Origin: JBCCLJ01 sp039026915
GTDB lineage: Bacteria > Acidobacteriota > Thermoanaerobaculia > Multivoradales > Multivoraceae
Direction of reading: 5' to 3'
NCBI GenBank assembly: GCA_039026915.1
Contig: JBCCLJ010000018.1
Span: forward strand, 1 to 55,281
Length of the DNA stretch: 55,281 bases
Shown here piece by piece: positions 1-10,300 of this stretch. Under the pieces are notes generated by a model. The model did not search any database. It saw only the letters and a program-made list of their open reading frames with translations, and had not been told where the DNA came from. The number at the start of each line of letters is the position of its first letter. The first letter of the stretch is position 1. Both the position numbers and the translations under genes were made by a program.

Positions 1-57
1 CTGGTCGCCACGAAGCGTGGCGCCATCGTGCTGACGAAGCCCGGCAAGCTCTCTTGA
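1..57 (+). CDS. C-terminal tail of an upstream gene (partial)
   Basis: Frame 1 is open from the window edge to a TGA at 55-57 and encodes 18 residues ending in LTKPGKLS. It converges on the carboxylesterase gene with only 15 bases between the two stops, which fits a real gene end. Too little is visible to name the product, and a chance open frame of this length cannot be excluded. Confidence 0.4.
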   Translation: MVATKRGAIVLTKPGKLS

Positions 58-72
58 GCTGCGCGCCGCGCG

Positions 73-1653
73 CTACTTGAGCGCCGAGCGCACCGACTCG
101 AGTGCGTCGTTGTGCTCACGCCTCAGCCCGGTCCCCGTCCTGAGCTCGTCGCCGATCTCCAGGTAGCTCTGCGACTCGGCGTCGAAGGCGGGCCACGAAG
201 GAAGACCGTCGTCGTTCGGGTCGCCGGTCTTGGCGAACTGGACCCAGTAGCGAATCATCGCGTCGGCGATCGCTGCGTCCGTCTTGCCGAAGACGTCGCC
301 CTCGTTGGTGTTGAAGACGTAGCCAAGCTCCGCCGCATGGTGCGCTCCAAGGGCCGGCTGCTGCGGGTTGATGCGCGTGAAGTGGTACTGGAAAGCCGGT
401 GCCTTGGTCTTCGTCGCGCCGATCAGCATGTTGCGCGAGGCTCTCAGGAACCAGGAGTCAGTGAGGAACTGATCGACGCTGCGACGCAGCTCCTCGGTCG
501 TCGTCGACGGATACATCGCGGCGACCTTGGCGCTCTGCTTCTTGTACTGCATCCCGACGAAGCCCTCGAAAGCCTGGCGCGTGCCGACGGGCATCTGCGC
601 CATGAACAGAGTGCCTTCGTTCTGGTTCGTGCCGACGATCATCGGCACCTCGTTGTGCTGAGCCTCGGCAAAGCGCTCTTCGCTTGAATTGGCGAGTAGC
701 GTGCCTTGGCCGTGCGTGACGACGACTTGGTACTGGCCCGCGCCCGACTTCTGGATGATCGTCTTCGGGTCGAGTGCACGCAGCTCGTCGAGCGAGGCGC
801 CGTCCCTGCCGGTCGCTTTGGCAGCCCAGTCGAGCCCCAGCTGCTCGCTCGAAGGCATGAATGCAGTGGCCTCGGTGAGATGCGCGAGGTTCGTCTCGGT
901 GACCCACGGGCTCTGCGCGATGGCGCGGTGAAAGAGCCCCTTGGCGTTGGGTGTTGCGGTGAGCACGTGCACGCTCGTTCCGCCCGCGGACTCGCCGAAG
1001 ATCGTCACGTTGTCTGGATCTCCTCCGAACGCCGCTGCGTTCTCCTGGACCCATTGAAGCGCCGCGATCTGGTCGAGGAAGCCGTAGTTGCCCGAGATGA
1101 CGGCCTCTTTCGAGAGATCCGGGTGCGCGAGGAAGCCCAGCGGGCCGAGGCGGTAGTTGATGCTGACGAGCACGACGCCCCGGCGGGCGAGCTCGCTGCC
1201 CTCGTAGACCGCCTGGTGGCTCCAGCCGAGATTGAGGCCGCCGCCGTGGATCCAGACCATCACGGGACGCTCGGCGCCACTGTCGGCGCGCGGCGTCCAG
1301 ACGTTGAGGAAGAGGCAGTCTTCGCTCGTGGGGGGCAGCGGCTCGCCGGTCATCATCGACAGGAGCGGCAGCTGCGGGCAGGCGTCTCCGAAGCTCGTTG
1401 CATCAAGCGTCTCGGTCCAGGCGGCCGCTGGCTGCGGTGCGCGCCAGCGCAGTTCGCCGACGGGTGGGGCGGCGTAGGGAATGCCGCGGAAGACGCGAAC
1501 GCCGTCTTCGAGGAGCTCGCCCTGCACCGGACCGTGCGTGGTCTTGACGATCGAGGTCGTCGAGCCGTCGGCCGACGAGGCAGCGACAGCGGGTGTCATC
1601 CCGAGACCCGAGAGAACCAGACTGCCGAGAGCGAGGCGCAGAAAGTGTTGCAT
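73..1653 (-). CDS. Exported type-B carboxylesterase (para-nitrobenzyl esterase-like)
   Basis: This 526-residue alpha/beta hydrolase hydrolyses carboxylic esters; the natural substrate cannot be read from the sequence. The N-terminus is a Sec signal peptide ending near AVAA, so the enzyme acts outside the cytoplasm. The type-B signatures are present: the early motif TTHGPVQGELLEDG followed by FRGIPYAAPP, the EDCLFLNVW motif, the oxyanion region WIHGGG, and the nucleophile elbow GESAGG with Ser222. The acid is probably Glu346 (NEGTLF) and the base His439 (HAAELGYVF), which completes the triad. The length is normal for the family. The gene is divergent from the small membrane protein that follows and has no operon partner. 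Family assignment is secure. Confidence 0.93.
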   Translation of the reverse strand: MQHFLRLALGSLVLSGLGMTPAVAASSADGSTTSIVKTTHGPVQGELLEDGVRVFRGIPYAAPPVGELRWRAPQPAAAWTETLDATSFGDACPQLPLLSMMTGEPLPPTSEDCLFLNVWTPRADSGAERPVMVWIHGGGLNLGWSHQAVYEGSELARRGVVLVSINYRLGPLGFLAHPDLSKEAVISGNYGFLDQIAALQWVQENAAAFGGDPDNVTIFGESAGGTSVHVLTATPNAKGLFHRAIAQSPWVTETNLAHLTEATAFMPSSEQLGLDWAAKATGRDGASLDELRALDPKTIIQKSGAGQYQVVVTHGQGTLLANSSEERFAEAQHNEVPMIVGTNQNEGTLFMAQMPVGTRQAFEGFVGMQYKKQSAKVAAMYPSTTTEELRRSVDQFLTDSWFLRASRNMLIGATKTKAPAFQYHFTRINPQQPALGAHHAAELGYVFNTNEGDVFGKTDAAIADAMIRYWVQFAKTGDPNDDGLPSWPAFDAESQSYLEIGDELRTGTGLRREHNDALESVRSALK

Positions 1654-1862
1654 CAGGAGCTCCTTGAAGCGGTGTTGTGCCGTCCCGAGAGTCTATTGCG
1701 CCGCGTGCACGACCGGTCGAATCCGTGGTGAGGGTTTCTCGGCCTGGCCAGAACGATTGGCGAGGAGAGGCAGACGCTCGCCGAGGGGGCGGCAAGCGGG
1801 GGCGGCGACTCTTCAACGCAGGACTCGCTGTTCGGGGCCGGCGGCGGCAGTATGCTCCCTTC

Positions 1863-2267
1863 GTGAAACCTCTACAGATCGCATTTGTCGCTCTCCTCTT
1901 CCTCTCGGCCCTGGTGACCTCGGCGTTGGGCCTGCGCACTCTCTTCGATCCCGAGGCCATGATGGTGAGCTTCGGCGTCGAGGTGCAGCGAAGCCCCGGT
2001 CTCGACCTGCTCATCGCCGTTCTGGGCGGGGCCCTGTTGTCGCTCGCCAGCTTCGTCTTTCTCGCGGCCTGGTGGTCCTATCGAGGACTCGTAGCCGGCC
2101 GGACGCTCGGGCGACTGGCTGCCGTCACGCTCCTCATCGTTGCACTCTGCGCCTGGGCGCTGGGCGGCTCTCTCGAGGTCCTCGTGCTCGACGGCGTGCG
2201 CGGTGTCGTCCTGCTGGTGCTCGGCACTCTCTGGAAGCCGAACGGCGAAGCGGCGGCCGAAAGCTGA
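1863..2267 (+). CDS. Small four-helix membrane protein (DUF4345-like)
   Basis: This is a 134-residue integral membrane protein. Starting at the GTG at 1863, the first residues form a hydrophobic helix (IAFVALLFLSALVTSALGL), followed by a short loop with LFDPEAMM and three more hydrophobic stretches around residues 42-60, 75-95 and 98-115. The arrangement of a first helix, a loop with a Pro-containing LxDP motif and a Gly-rich second helix resembles DUF4345 proteins, which have no known function. The open frame extends upstream to 1677, but that part is Arg-rich and not protein-like, so the later start is chosen. The family label is tentative. Confidence 0.7.
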   Translation: MKPLQIAFVALLFLSALVTSALGLRTLFDPEAMMVSFGVEVQRSPGLDLLIAVLGGALLSLASFVFLAAWWSYRGLVAGRTLGRLAAVTLLIVALCAWALGGSLEVLVLDGVRGVVLLVLGTLWKPNGEAAAES

Positions 2268-2366
2268 GGAGGCGCGATACGCAGCACGGAATCCACCGTC
2301 GCTTCCGTGTCGTGGCAGAGTCGGGCCGTCGGAGGCGGGCTTCGACGTAATTCGGGAGGGACTGCG

Positions 2367-3059
2367 ATGCGAACGGTGATCCACACTCCGACTCCGAACT
2401 TGGGGCGCAGCGTCGACTACTGGCAGGCGCTGGGCTTCCGCTCGCAGGGCGGCGACGAGCGATGCCTCTTGAACGACGCGCAGATGGAGGTGGAGATCGA
2501 CGCTCGCCGCTCGGCTCGGGCCGGCGTCCGGCTGATCCAGCCGAGCTGGCAGGACGAGATCGCCCGGCTGCGCGAGATCACGCCCGTGCACGAGGGGGAC
2601 GACGCCGCCATCGTCGTCGATCCGTCCGGCGTCTGGATCTACCTCAGCGAGGAGGGCGGCCCCGGCGATCTGCCGCCGCGCATCGCGAACGAGGAGCCGT
2701 GTGTGCCCGGCACTTTCGCGGGCCTGAGTCTCGAGACGGCCGACATGAAACGCTCAGCGCGCATTTGGGAGGCCGTCGGCTTCGCCGTTCCCGAAGACCT
2801 CAGCGCCGCCTGGGTCTCCTGCAAGAACGACGAGGACTTCATCGTCACCTGGATGGCCCCCGGCAACTGTCCCCACCTCTTCTTCAACCCGTCGCTGACG
2901 TTCTTCAACAGCGGGCGCAATCCCGAGATCATCGCGATCCTCCGGGAGACCGGCGTGCCCCTGGCAGAGGAGATCACCGTCTTCAACGAGGAGGGCCTGG
3001 TCGACAACGTCATCCTCCAGGATCCGGGCGGCTACGGGATGTTCGTCTTCAACGACTGA
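2367..3059 (+). CDS. Two-domain VOC (glyoxalase/bleomycin-resistance) family protein
   Basis: A 230-residue cytoplasmic protein made of two VOC modules. The first begins with HTPTPNLGRSVDYWQALGF and the second near residue 118 with FAGLSLETADMKRSARIWEA, the usual start of each beta-alpha-beta-beta-beta unit. VOC proteins bind a divalent metal and act as dioxygenases, isomerases, glyoxalases or drug-binding proteins; the substrate here is unknown. The start ATG at 2367 has a clear ribosome site (GGGAGGG at 2354-2360, six bases before it), so the longer upstream frame is discarded. The frame ends NDPGGYGMFVFND-like, typical of the last strand of the fold. It stands alone, followed by a hairpin cluster. 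Confidence 0.88.
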   Translation: MRTVIHTPTPNLGRSVDYWQALGFRSQGGDERCLLNDAQMEVEIDARRSARAGVRLIQPSWQDEIARLREITPVHEGDDAAIVVDPSGVWIYLSEEGGPGDLPPRIANEEPCVPGTFAGLSLETADMKRSARIWEAVGFAVPEDLSAAWVSCKNDEDFIVTWMAPGNCPHLFFNPSLTFFNSGRNPEIIAILRETGVPLAEEITVFNEEGLVDNVILQDPGGYGMFVFND

Positions 3060-3406
3060 CGTGCTCGCCGTGGTGGGTACCACGGCTGCGCTCGCCCTGG
3101 TCGATGCTCCGACCAGCGGGCGCTGGTCTGCGCGCTCCATGCGGCTTCGCCGCGTCGCTTGCCTGGCGTGCTCGGGGTGGTGGTTGCCAAGCCTTCGATA
3201 CCTGCCAATGACGAGTCGTTCCCCTGGCTGTCCAGAGTGGAGGCTGTCCCCAATCGCGTCATCGCGAGGAGCAGACGCGCGAGGCCGCGCAGCGTGCCTC
3301 GTCGCGTCTCGACGCGGCGATCTCCGGGCAGTCCGTGCCTCAGCCACCCATGGCGTTGAACCTCAGCCCGGCAGCTCGCCCTCTCTGCGTCCGGCGCGCT
3401 CCACCC
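3060..3406. repeat. Intergenic hairpin cluster with REP-like relics
   Basis: This 347-base gap between two convergent genes holds no convincing gene. Directly after the VOC stop are three hairpins: 3068-3074 with 3079-3085 (7 bp), 3097-3103 with 3110-3116 (7 bp) and 3141-3145 with 3149-3153 (5 bp). Further on, 3211-3220 and 3254-3275 carry GTCAT/AGGAGC-type words (for example CGTCATCGCGAGGAGC) that resemble the inverted-repeat elements near 50.4 and 52.2 kb. The first hairpin may also stop transcription of the VOC gene, although no T-tract follows it. Confidence 0.5.
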
Positions 3407-5806
3407 CTACTCTCGCCGCAGCGCCTCCACTGGATCTGTCCGGCTTGCGCGCCTTGCCGGACTCAGCGCGGCAAGTGCGCCCGTGATTCCGAGCAGCGAC
3501 AGCGTCAACACGTACGCCACCGGGTCGGTCGCTTCGACGCCGCTCAGCAGGGTGCCGACGAAGCGGGCGAGCGCTAAGGACAGCACGCCACCGATCCCCA
3601 GCCCGACGGCGACGAGCACCAGGCCCCTGCGGCCCAGCAGCCGCACGATGTCGCGAGCCTGCGCGCCGAGCGCGAGACGCAGACCGATCTCGCTCGTTCG
3701 CTGTGCGGCGCCGAACGACACGACGGCGTAGATGCCGAGCACGGCGAGCAGCAGGGCCAGGCCCGAAAGGAGTCCGAGGATCGTCAGATGAAAGCGCGGC
3801 GTCGCCAACTGCCGCGCGATCAGCGACTCGAGGCCGCTCGGCGTGCCGATCGGCAGAATCTCGTCCACCGCGCGCACCGTCTGGCGCACGTCGGCGTAGG
3901 CCGCTTCGGGACGTCCCTGCGTGCGCGCGATGAGCTCGAAGGCCATCAGCGGGTGCTGCGCGGCGTCGTAGGGGACGTAGTAGCCGACGGCGGCCGTTGC
4001 GCCGAGCTCGGTCGAGGAGACGTCGCCTGCGACTCCGATCACGCGCGTCCAGGGCTCTTCGTCGCTGCCGATGCGAAAGCGGCGACCGACGGCCCGATCC
4101 CCCGGCCAGAAGCGCTCGGCCATCTGGCGACTGACGATCGCGAGACTCTCCTCGCCGGCGCCCTTGGGAAAACCGTCTCCCTCGAGCAGCGGGATGCCCA
4201 TCGCCTCGAAGTAGCGCGGCGTGACGCGCCACGAGTACGCGAACAGGTCGGCGTCGTCCGCGACGGCGGCGCCTTCGTCGAGCGTGATGCCGGTACGCGA
4301 CCAGCCGCCGCTCAGCGGCGTCCACGAGGTGGCTCCGGCGCTGCGTACGGACGGCAGCGCTTCGACGGCGTCGACGACGTCGCCCAGCAGTCGCTTCTGC
4401 TCCTCGACGCTCTGATAGTCCGAATCGGGGACCTGCACCGTCATGCGCAGTGCTCCGTCCGGAGCGAAGCCCGGATCGAAGGTCACCAGGTGCACCAGGT
4501 TGCGAGTCAGCAGACCCGCGGCAATCAGCAGCACCGTGGCAAGCGCCACCTGAGCCACCGTCAGCAGCTCCCTCAGGCGCGTGTCCTGCGGCGCTCCCGC
4601 GACGCTCTGACGTCGGCTCAGACGGCCGCGCGCCGAAGCGAGAGCGGGCACCAGCCCGAAGGCAACCGCGCTCGCCACGGTCGCCGCCACGGCGAAGCCG
4701 AGGACCCGACCGTCGAGACCGACGTCTTCGAGCCGCGGCAGGCTGGAGGGCGCCCAGTGCAGGAGCACTCTCTGGAGGACCGCCGCGAGCCCGATGCCGA
4801 GCGCTCCGGCGGTCGTCGCCAGGAGGAAGTTCTCGGTGAACAGCTGTCGCACGATGCGCGACCTCGAAGCGCCGAGGGCGCGGCGCACGGCGAGCTCGCG
4901 CAGGCGCGCGTGGCCGCGCACGAGGAGCAGGTGTGCGACGTTGACGCAGGCGATCAGGAGGACGACGAGGACCGCGCCGAGCAGCGTCTGCAGCGGGCGT
5001 TCGACGTCGCCGACGACCCGGCTCGGCAAGAGAGCTATGTCTGGCGTCCAGCCGTCCATGCCGGTTCGCTCCTCGGCTTCGAGCTCGCTGAGGAGCGTCG
5101 CCATCTCGGCCCTCGCGGACTCCAAGGTGGCCCCTTCGCGCAGCCGAGCCAGCCCTCCCGCCCACTTGCCGCTGGTGCGACTCGAGAGATCGGTTTCGTT
5201 CCACTGCGCCGGCACGAGCAGGTCTGCGTCGAGCAGGGGCAGCGGTTCCCCCTCCGGCAGCACGCCGATGACCTCGAGCTCGCCTTCGCCGAAGCGCAGC
5301 GTGTCGCCGACGACATTCGGGTCGGCACCGAGCTCGCTCGACCAGAGCTCATGACTCAGGAGCACGACGGGAGCAGCGGAAGGGTCGAAGTCGTCCTCGT
5401 CGAAGCCGCGACCCTGCGTCGGCTGGCGACCGACGAGATCGAGCAGGCCGGGAAGGGCCTCCGCGGCGGTGAGTCGCCGCGTGCCGCCGCTCGTTCGCAG
5501 GTCCATCGGCCGCTGGCCGAAGCCGCTGATCAGAGCGAGCTCGGTGCTCCTCGCGCGCAGTCGCTCCAGCTCGCCGCTGGCAAACCACATACCGGAGAAG
5601 CCGAGCCGCGGGTTGGCCTTGGCCATGGCCACCAGGTTTCCGGAGTCCTTCCAGGGCAGCGGCGACAGCAGCACTCCGGAGAAGAAACTGAACATGGCGG
5701 TGCTCGCAGCGATCCCGAGAGCGAGCGTGGCGATCGCCGTGAGCGTGAAGCCGGGAGTGCGGCGAAGGTTGCGCGCCGCGAGTCGCACTTCTTGGAACCA
5801 GGACAT
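3407..5806 (-). CDS. ADOP-family MacB/FtsX-type permease
   Basis: A 799-residue inner-membrane permease of the acidobacterial duplicated orphan permease type. The N-terminus RLAARNLRRTPGFTLTAIAT is the family hallmark and is followed by the first membrane helix. Two repeats of a MacB-like periplasmic core plus an FtsX transmembrane block follow: core 1 about residues 20-250, FtsX block 1 about 280-400, core 2 about 420-640 and FtsX block 2 about 675-795. The end RTDPVEALRRE is also typical. Related MacB permeases use an ATPase partner for mechanotransmission-type export of peptides, lipoproteins or drugs, but no ATPase gene lies beside this one, as is usual for ADOPs. The substrate is unknown. 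Confidence 0.93.
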   Translation of the reverse strand: MSWFQEVRLAARNLRRTPGFTLTAIATLALGIAASTAMFSFFSGVLLSPLPWKDSGNLVAMAKANPRLGFSGMWFASGELERLRARSTELALISGFGQRPMDLRTSGGTRRLTAAEALPGLLDLVGRQPTQGRGFDEDDFDPSAAPVVLLSHELWSSELGADPNVVGDTLRFGEGELEVIGVLPEGEPLPLLDADLLVPAQWNETDLSSRTSGKWAGGLARLREGATLESARAEMATLLSELEAEERTGMDGWTPDIALLPSRVVGDVERPLQTLLGAVLVVLLIACVNVAHLLLVRGHARLRELAVRRALGASRSRIVRQLFTENFLLATTAGALGIGLAAVLQRVLLHWAPSSLPRLEDVGLDGRVLGFAVAATVASAVAFGLVPALASARGRLSRRQSVAGAPQDTRLRELLTVAQVALATVLLIAAGLLTRNLVHLVTFDPGFAPDGALRMTVQVPDSDYQSVEEQKRLLGDVVDAVEALPSVRSAGATSWTPLSGGWSRTGITLDEGAAVADDADLFAYSWRVTPRYFEAMGIPLLEGDGFPKGAGEESLAIVSRQMAERFWPGDRAVGRRFRIGSDEEPWTRVIGVAGDVSSTELGATAAVGYYVPYDAAQHPLMAFELIARTQGRPEAAYADVRQTVRAVDEILPIGTPSGLESLIARQLATPRFHLTILGLLSGLALLLAVLGIYAVVSFGAAQRTSEIGLRLALGAQARDIVRLLGRRGLVLVAVGLGIGGVLSLALARFVGTLLSGVEATDPVAYVLTLSLLGITGALAALSPARRASRTDPVEALRRE

Positions 5807-5996
5807 CGGAGACCTCCGCGATCAGGCTAAGGGGATGAGTCTGTTTACGAATCGCTTTCGGCGCTGTTGCAGAGGTGACGATGGAGCTGGCTTCGAGGCC
5901 GATCCCCGCGAGCGAGGGCTGGCGAGCACGTCAACACCCGGGGCGCTGAGGATCGTCGTCGCATGGAGGCGTAACAATGGCGTAATATCGTTCGCC

Positions 5997-7211
5997 ATGA
6001 CGACCGCCGCTCCGCGTATCTGCTGCCTCGATCTCGACACGTTCTTCGTGTCGGTGGAGCGGCTGCTCGATCCGTCGCTCGTCGGCGAGGCGGTCATCGT
6101 CGGCGGCAGGAAGGGCCAGCGCGGTGTCGTCACGGCTTGCAGCTACGAGGCGCGTGACTTCGGCGTCCGTTCTGGCATGTCGTTGACCAAGGCCGCTGAG
6201 CTCGCACCGAAGGCGGTCTTCATGCCGGCCACGTCGGGGGTGTACTCGGACTACGCCCAGAAGGTGCGCGACCTGGCGGCGGACACGACGCCCGTGCTGC
6301 AGGTGGCGAGCATCGACGAGATGTATCTCGACTACTCGGGCTGCGAAGCGCTCTACCGCGAGTCGTTCGACGCGTCTCCGGACGAGACGATCGAGCGTGT
6401 CGTGCGCGAGCTGACGATGCGGATTCGCAGCGAGCTCGGCCTGCCGTCGAGCGCCGGGATCGCGACGAGCAAGCGTGTCGCCAAGATCGCCTGCGGTCTC
6501 GCCAAGCCCGCCGGAGTCATGCTCGTACCGGCCGGTGACGAGCGGCAGCTGCTGGAGCCGCTGCCCGTGCGCAAGCTCCCGGGGATCGGTCCGGTGGCAG
6601 AACGCCGCCTTCACGAGCGCGGCATCGAGACGCTCGGGCAGCTCGCCGAGCAGGAGCCCCGCCGCATGAGCCGCGTCTTCGGCGCCTGGACCGATTCGGT
6701 GCTCGAGGGTGCTCGCGGCATCGGCTCTCACGATCTGCAGAAAGACCGACCGGCCTTCCGCGAGCACGATCGTCCGGGCGACGTCGTCGGCAGCATCTCC
6801 AACGAGCGAACCTTCCGGGAAGATGTCTCGAACCCCCGTGTCCTCGAGTCCCAGCTCTGCTCTCTGGCGGAGCGCGTCTGTTGGCGAGCGCGCAAGCGCG
6901 GCGTGCTCGCTCGCACGGTGACCGTCAAGTTGCGCTACTCCGACTTCGAGACGCTGTCGCGAGCGCGAACCCTCGCGCCGACCAGTTCCGAACTCGAGGT
7001 CTATCCGGTCGTTCGCGCTCTCTTTCGGCAGCACCGCACCGGGCGAAGGCGTGTTCGTCTCCTCGGCGTCGCGCTCTCCAAGCTGGAGCCTGCGAAACAG
7101 CAGCTCGACCTCTTCGACGAAGATCGCTGCGTCAACGAGTCGGTCGATCGCATTCGCGCGAAGTACGGCTTCGATGCCGTGCGCCGAGCGCTGTCGCACG
7201 GTCGTCGCTGA
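5997..7211 (+). CDS. dinB: DNA polymerase IV (Y-family, DinB/ImpB type)
   Basis: A 404-residue translesion DNA polymerase. The metal-binding residues are visible: Asp12 in CCLDLDTFFVSVE and Asp107-Glu108 in ASIDEMYLD. The finger/thumb motifs YEARDFGVRSGMS and SAGIATSKRVAKIAC, the helix-hairpin-helix LPGIGPVAERRL, and the C-terminal little finger (TVTVKLRYSDFETLSRART) are all present. The ATG at 5997 begins the conserved domain a few residues upstream, so the longer frame reaching back to 5469 is ignored. The length matches Pol IV rather than UmuC. Such genes are often SOS-controlled, but no SOS box is recognisable in the 190 bases upstream. It is divergent from the ADOP permease. Confidence 0.95.
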   Translation: MTTAAPRICCLDLDTFFVSVERLLDPSLVGEAVIVGGRKGQRGVVTACSYEARDFGVRSGMSLTKAAELAPKAVFMPATSGVYSDYAQKVRDLAADTTPVLQVASIDEMYLDYSGCEALYRESFDASPDETIERVVRELTMRIRSELGLPSSAGIATSKRVAKIACGLAKPAGVMLVPAGDERQLLEPLPVRKLPGIGPVAERRLHERGIETLGQLAEQEPRRMSRVFGAWTDSVLEGARGIGSHDLQKDRPAFREHDRPGDVVGSISNERTFREDVSNPRVLESQLCSLAERVCWRARKRGVLARTVTVKLRYSDFETLSRARTLAPTSSELEVYPVVRALFRQHRTGRRRVRLLGVALSKLEPAKQQLDLFDEDRCVNESVDRIRAKYGFDAVRRALSHGRR

Positions 7212-7311
7212 GCCCCGAGAGGTGGCTGAGCTCCCCTGGAAGCAGGGGCACCACGCTCCCCTCGCTCCGAGAACACTCGGCCGTTGCTTGAGGTCGAGCG
7301 TGCGGTGAGAT

Positions 7312-7327
7312 ATAGATGTTCATCTAT
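7312..7327. promoter_or_regulatory. Perfect 16-bp palindrome overlapping a start codon
   Basis: The word ATAGATG-TT-CATCTAT forms 7-bp arms around a 2-base centre and runs into the ATG at 7326-7328 of the giant cytochrome gene. It is AT-rich within a GC-rich background. It could be a repressor operator or an mRNA hairpin that hides the start. No regulator is identified. Confidence 0.4.
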
Positions 7328-10300
7328 GAAAGAGAGACTCTTTCGATGCTCCGTCTTCCTCTGTTTCCTTGGTGCCTCTCTTTCGCAGGCAGCCCCGCCG
7401 ACGGTGCGTACGGGAATCCCGAACGTGCAGCAGACGCCCGGAGCCTTGCTCAGTGAGCTGATGGCGCCCGGACAGGGGCGGACCGCGATCCTGGCCTGCC
7501 ACAACGGCATCCTCTACACGGTGCCCGAGCAGCCGTCGAGCCAGAGTGGCTCCGACTTCCTCGTGCGCACGTGGGACCTCCTCGACGTGGCCGGTCCGCC
7601 GGGCAGCAACGACCCCGTTCTCCTCGGCACGCACGGCGTGACTCCTCAACCGATCAACGCGCACGGTTACTTCAAGAGCGGCGACTATCTGGTGCTCGGC
7701 TCCAACTGGCCGCCGGAGTCGCCCTGGTCCTTCCGCTACGACAGTCCGACGAGCACGACGCGGACGGCGTTCCCCGATCTGCTCTGCGCGGGCACCCGCG
7801 GCTGCCTCTTCCAGCCCTGGTTCGTGGGCGACACCTACTGGAGCTACGGCGACGTTTCGGGCAACGCCACGATCTCGAGGAACTGGAACGAGTTCGCCAA
7901 CTGGGATCACCTGGGCCTGACGGGCGTCATCGGGCACCCTTTCCTGCTGGGCGATCTGCTGATCTTCGCCTCCGATCAGAGCCGCACGGGTGTGGCGACC
8001 TACGACGTCTCCGATCCTTCGAACCCCATCCTTCTCGACGTACTTTCGGCCGGCGGCGCCGGCGGCTACTGGCCGGAGCTCTGGGGCGGCGACGGCAAGC
8101 TCTACATCGTCTTCCCCTACCGCACGGGCGGCAACGGCATGCGCGTCGTCGACGCGACCGATCCCTCCGATCTGCGCTTCCTTGCCGACACGCCGCTGCC
8201 CGGCGACGCGTCGATGTACATCCAGTTCCAGGACGAGTTCGCGTTCATGGGCAGCCACAAGGTCGACATGCGCACCTTCCAGTCGGTGCTGCGTTTCGAC
8301 GACGGACCCTACGCCGGAGTCAGTGTCGACACGAGTCAGTTCCTGCTGCCGCTGGGGAACCTCCTGGTCACCGGCGGCATCGGCGCGAACCAGGGCATGG
8401 CCGTGTGGGCGCACCAGGCCGCCCCGGACACCCGCGGTCCGTCGGTGGGCTTTCACATTCCGCAGTCCGGCCGAACGGGCTACCCGGTCGGCGCGCCGAT
8501 CAGCCTTCTGATCCACGAAACGCTCGAGACGCCGACGATCGTCAACGGCGATACGTTTCTGGTGCGGCCTCTGGGTGGCTCGGCCATCGCCGGCCAGCTG
8601 ACCTACTCCTTCAACGACGTCCTGACGTTCACGCCCGACAGCGATCTGCAGCAGAACACCACCTACGAGGTGGTGGTGACGGCCGGCGGCATCAAAGACG
8701 CGGCGGGGAACGGCATGGTGGGCTACAGCTTCACCTTCTCGACCGGGGCGAGCGTTGGTGGCAATCAGGCACCGAGCATCGAGTCGCTCGACGTTTCGGA
8801 CTATCCGGCCGAGCCCGGCGGCAACGTGACGTTGAGCCTGTCGGCGACCGACCCGGAAGGAGGCTCCCTCCAGTACCGTTTCGACTTCGGCGCCGGCTCG
8901 GCAAAGACCGCCTGGTCGTCGTCTTCGACCGGTGTTGCGAACTACGCGACGGCCGGGCACTTTCGCGCCACCGGTCAGGTGCGCGACGCCTCCGGGTCGA
9001 TCGCCTCGACGTCGGTCACGGTGACCGTCGCCGAAGCGCTCCCGGCCCACCTGCCGAGCAGCAGCAGCCCGATCGCCTGCCAGGGCGCCACCCGACGTGT
9101 GTGGACGGTGAATCCGGACAACGACACGGTGACCGCGCTCCACGCTGACACCGGCAACGTCCTGCTCGAGGTGCCCGTCTGCAAGGACCCGCGAAGTGTC
9201 GCCGTCGCCGGGGGTGAAGTCTGGGTGAGCTGCTTCGACGAGGACGAGATCGCCGTGCTCGACGAAGCGAGCGGCGGCGAACTGGTGCGCCTGCAACTCG
9301 GCTACGGCAGTGGGCCGCAGGGCCTCGTCTTCTCGCCGAACGGCCAGACGGCCTACGTCGCGCTCGAGAGTCGCGGTGAGGTTCTTCGTCTCGACCGCTC
9401 GTCGCGCACGGAGACCGGACGGACCTTCCTCGGCCCGACGCCGCGAGCCCTGGCGATCACCGGCGACGGCAGCCGACTCCTGGTGACGCGCTTTCTGTCG
9501 CCGGAGTTCCGCGGCGAGGTTTGGGAGCTCAATGCTTCCTCGCTCTCCCTCGTTCGCACGCTCGACATCCCCAAGTTCGGTGGCGATCAGCATCGCGACA
9601 CGACCGCGGACGGTCGCGGGGTGGCCAACGAGCTGGCAGCGGTCTCCATCGACCCCTACGGCGACTTCGCCTGGGTCGCCGCCAAGAAGGCCAACGTCGA
9701 CGGCGGTACGCTGAACGGCGAAGACATCGATCAGGACAACACCGTGCGCAATCTGCTGGTGCTGATCGACCTGCAGAGCGGCGACGTCGTTCGCGCTCAC
9801 GACGTCGACAACAGCGCTTCCAGCTCGGCCGTCGCCTTCTCACCTCTCGGCGACTATGCCTTCGTCGCGCTGCAGGGCAACGGTGAGGTGCTCGTCCTCG
9901 ACGCGCTCCTCGACCCGGCAACGACGCTCGGTGGCCTGGTGACCCGCATCGCGGTCGAGCGCGCGCCGCAGGGGCTGTGCGCCGACGCCTCCTCGGAGAG
10001 CCTCTTCGTCAAGAACTTCCTGAGCCGCAGCGTTTCGATCGCCGATCTCAGCGGCCTGTTGCAGAACGGCGCCAGCACCGTGCCGACCGAGGTAGTGACG
10101 ACCGTCGGCAACGAGAGACTGTCGGCGCAGGTCCTGCGGGGAAAGCAGCTCTTCTACGACGCTGGCGATCCGCGCATGAGCGCCGAGGGCTACCTCAGCT
10201 GTGCGACCTGCCATCTCGACGGTGCGCACGACGGCCGCGTCTGGGACTTCACCTCGCGCGGCGAGGGACTGCGCAACACGACGACGCTCCGCGGCCGCGG

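Noticed and set aside
3788..5830. Long open frame (680 residues) on the plus strand across the ADOP permease gene.
   Set aside because: It is antisense to a clear permease and its translation is Arg/Gly/Ala-rich without any fold signature; high GC content keeps such frames open.
5807..5996. Possible SOS box before dinB.
   Set aside because: No match to any LexA consensus I know is convincing; only a loose direct repeat (GCGTAA words at about 5970 and 5981) is present.
7320..9800. Long antisense open frame (826 residues) inside the di-haem cytochrome gene.
   Set aside because: The plus-strand product has signal peptide, propeller and haem motifs; the antisense product has none and is rich in Arg, Val and Gly.
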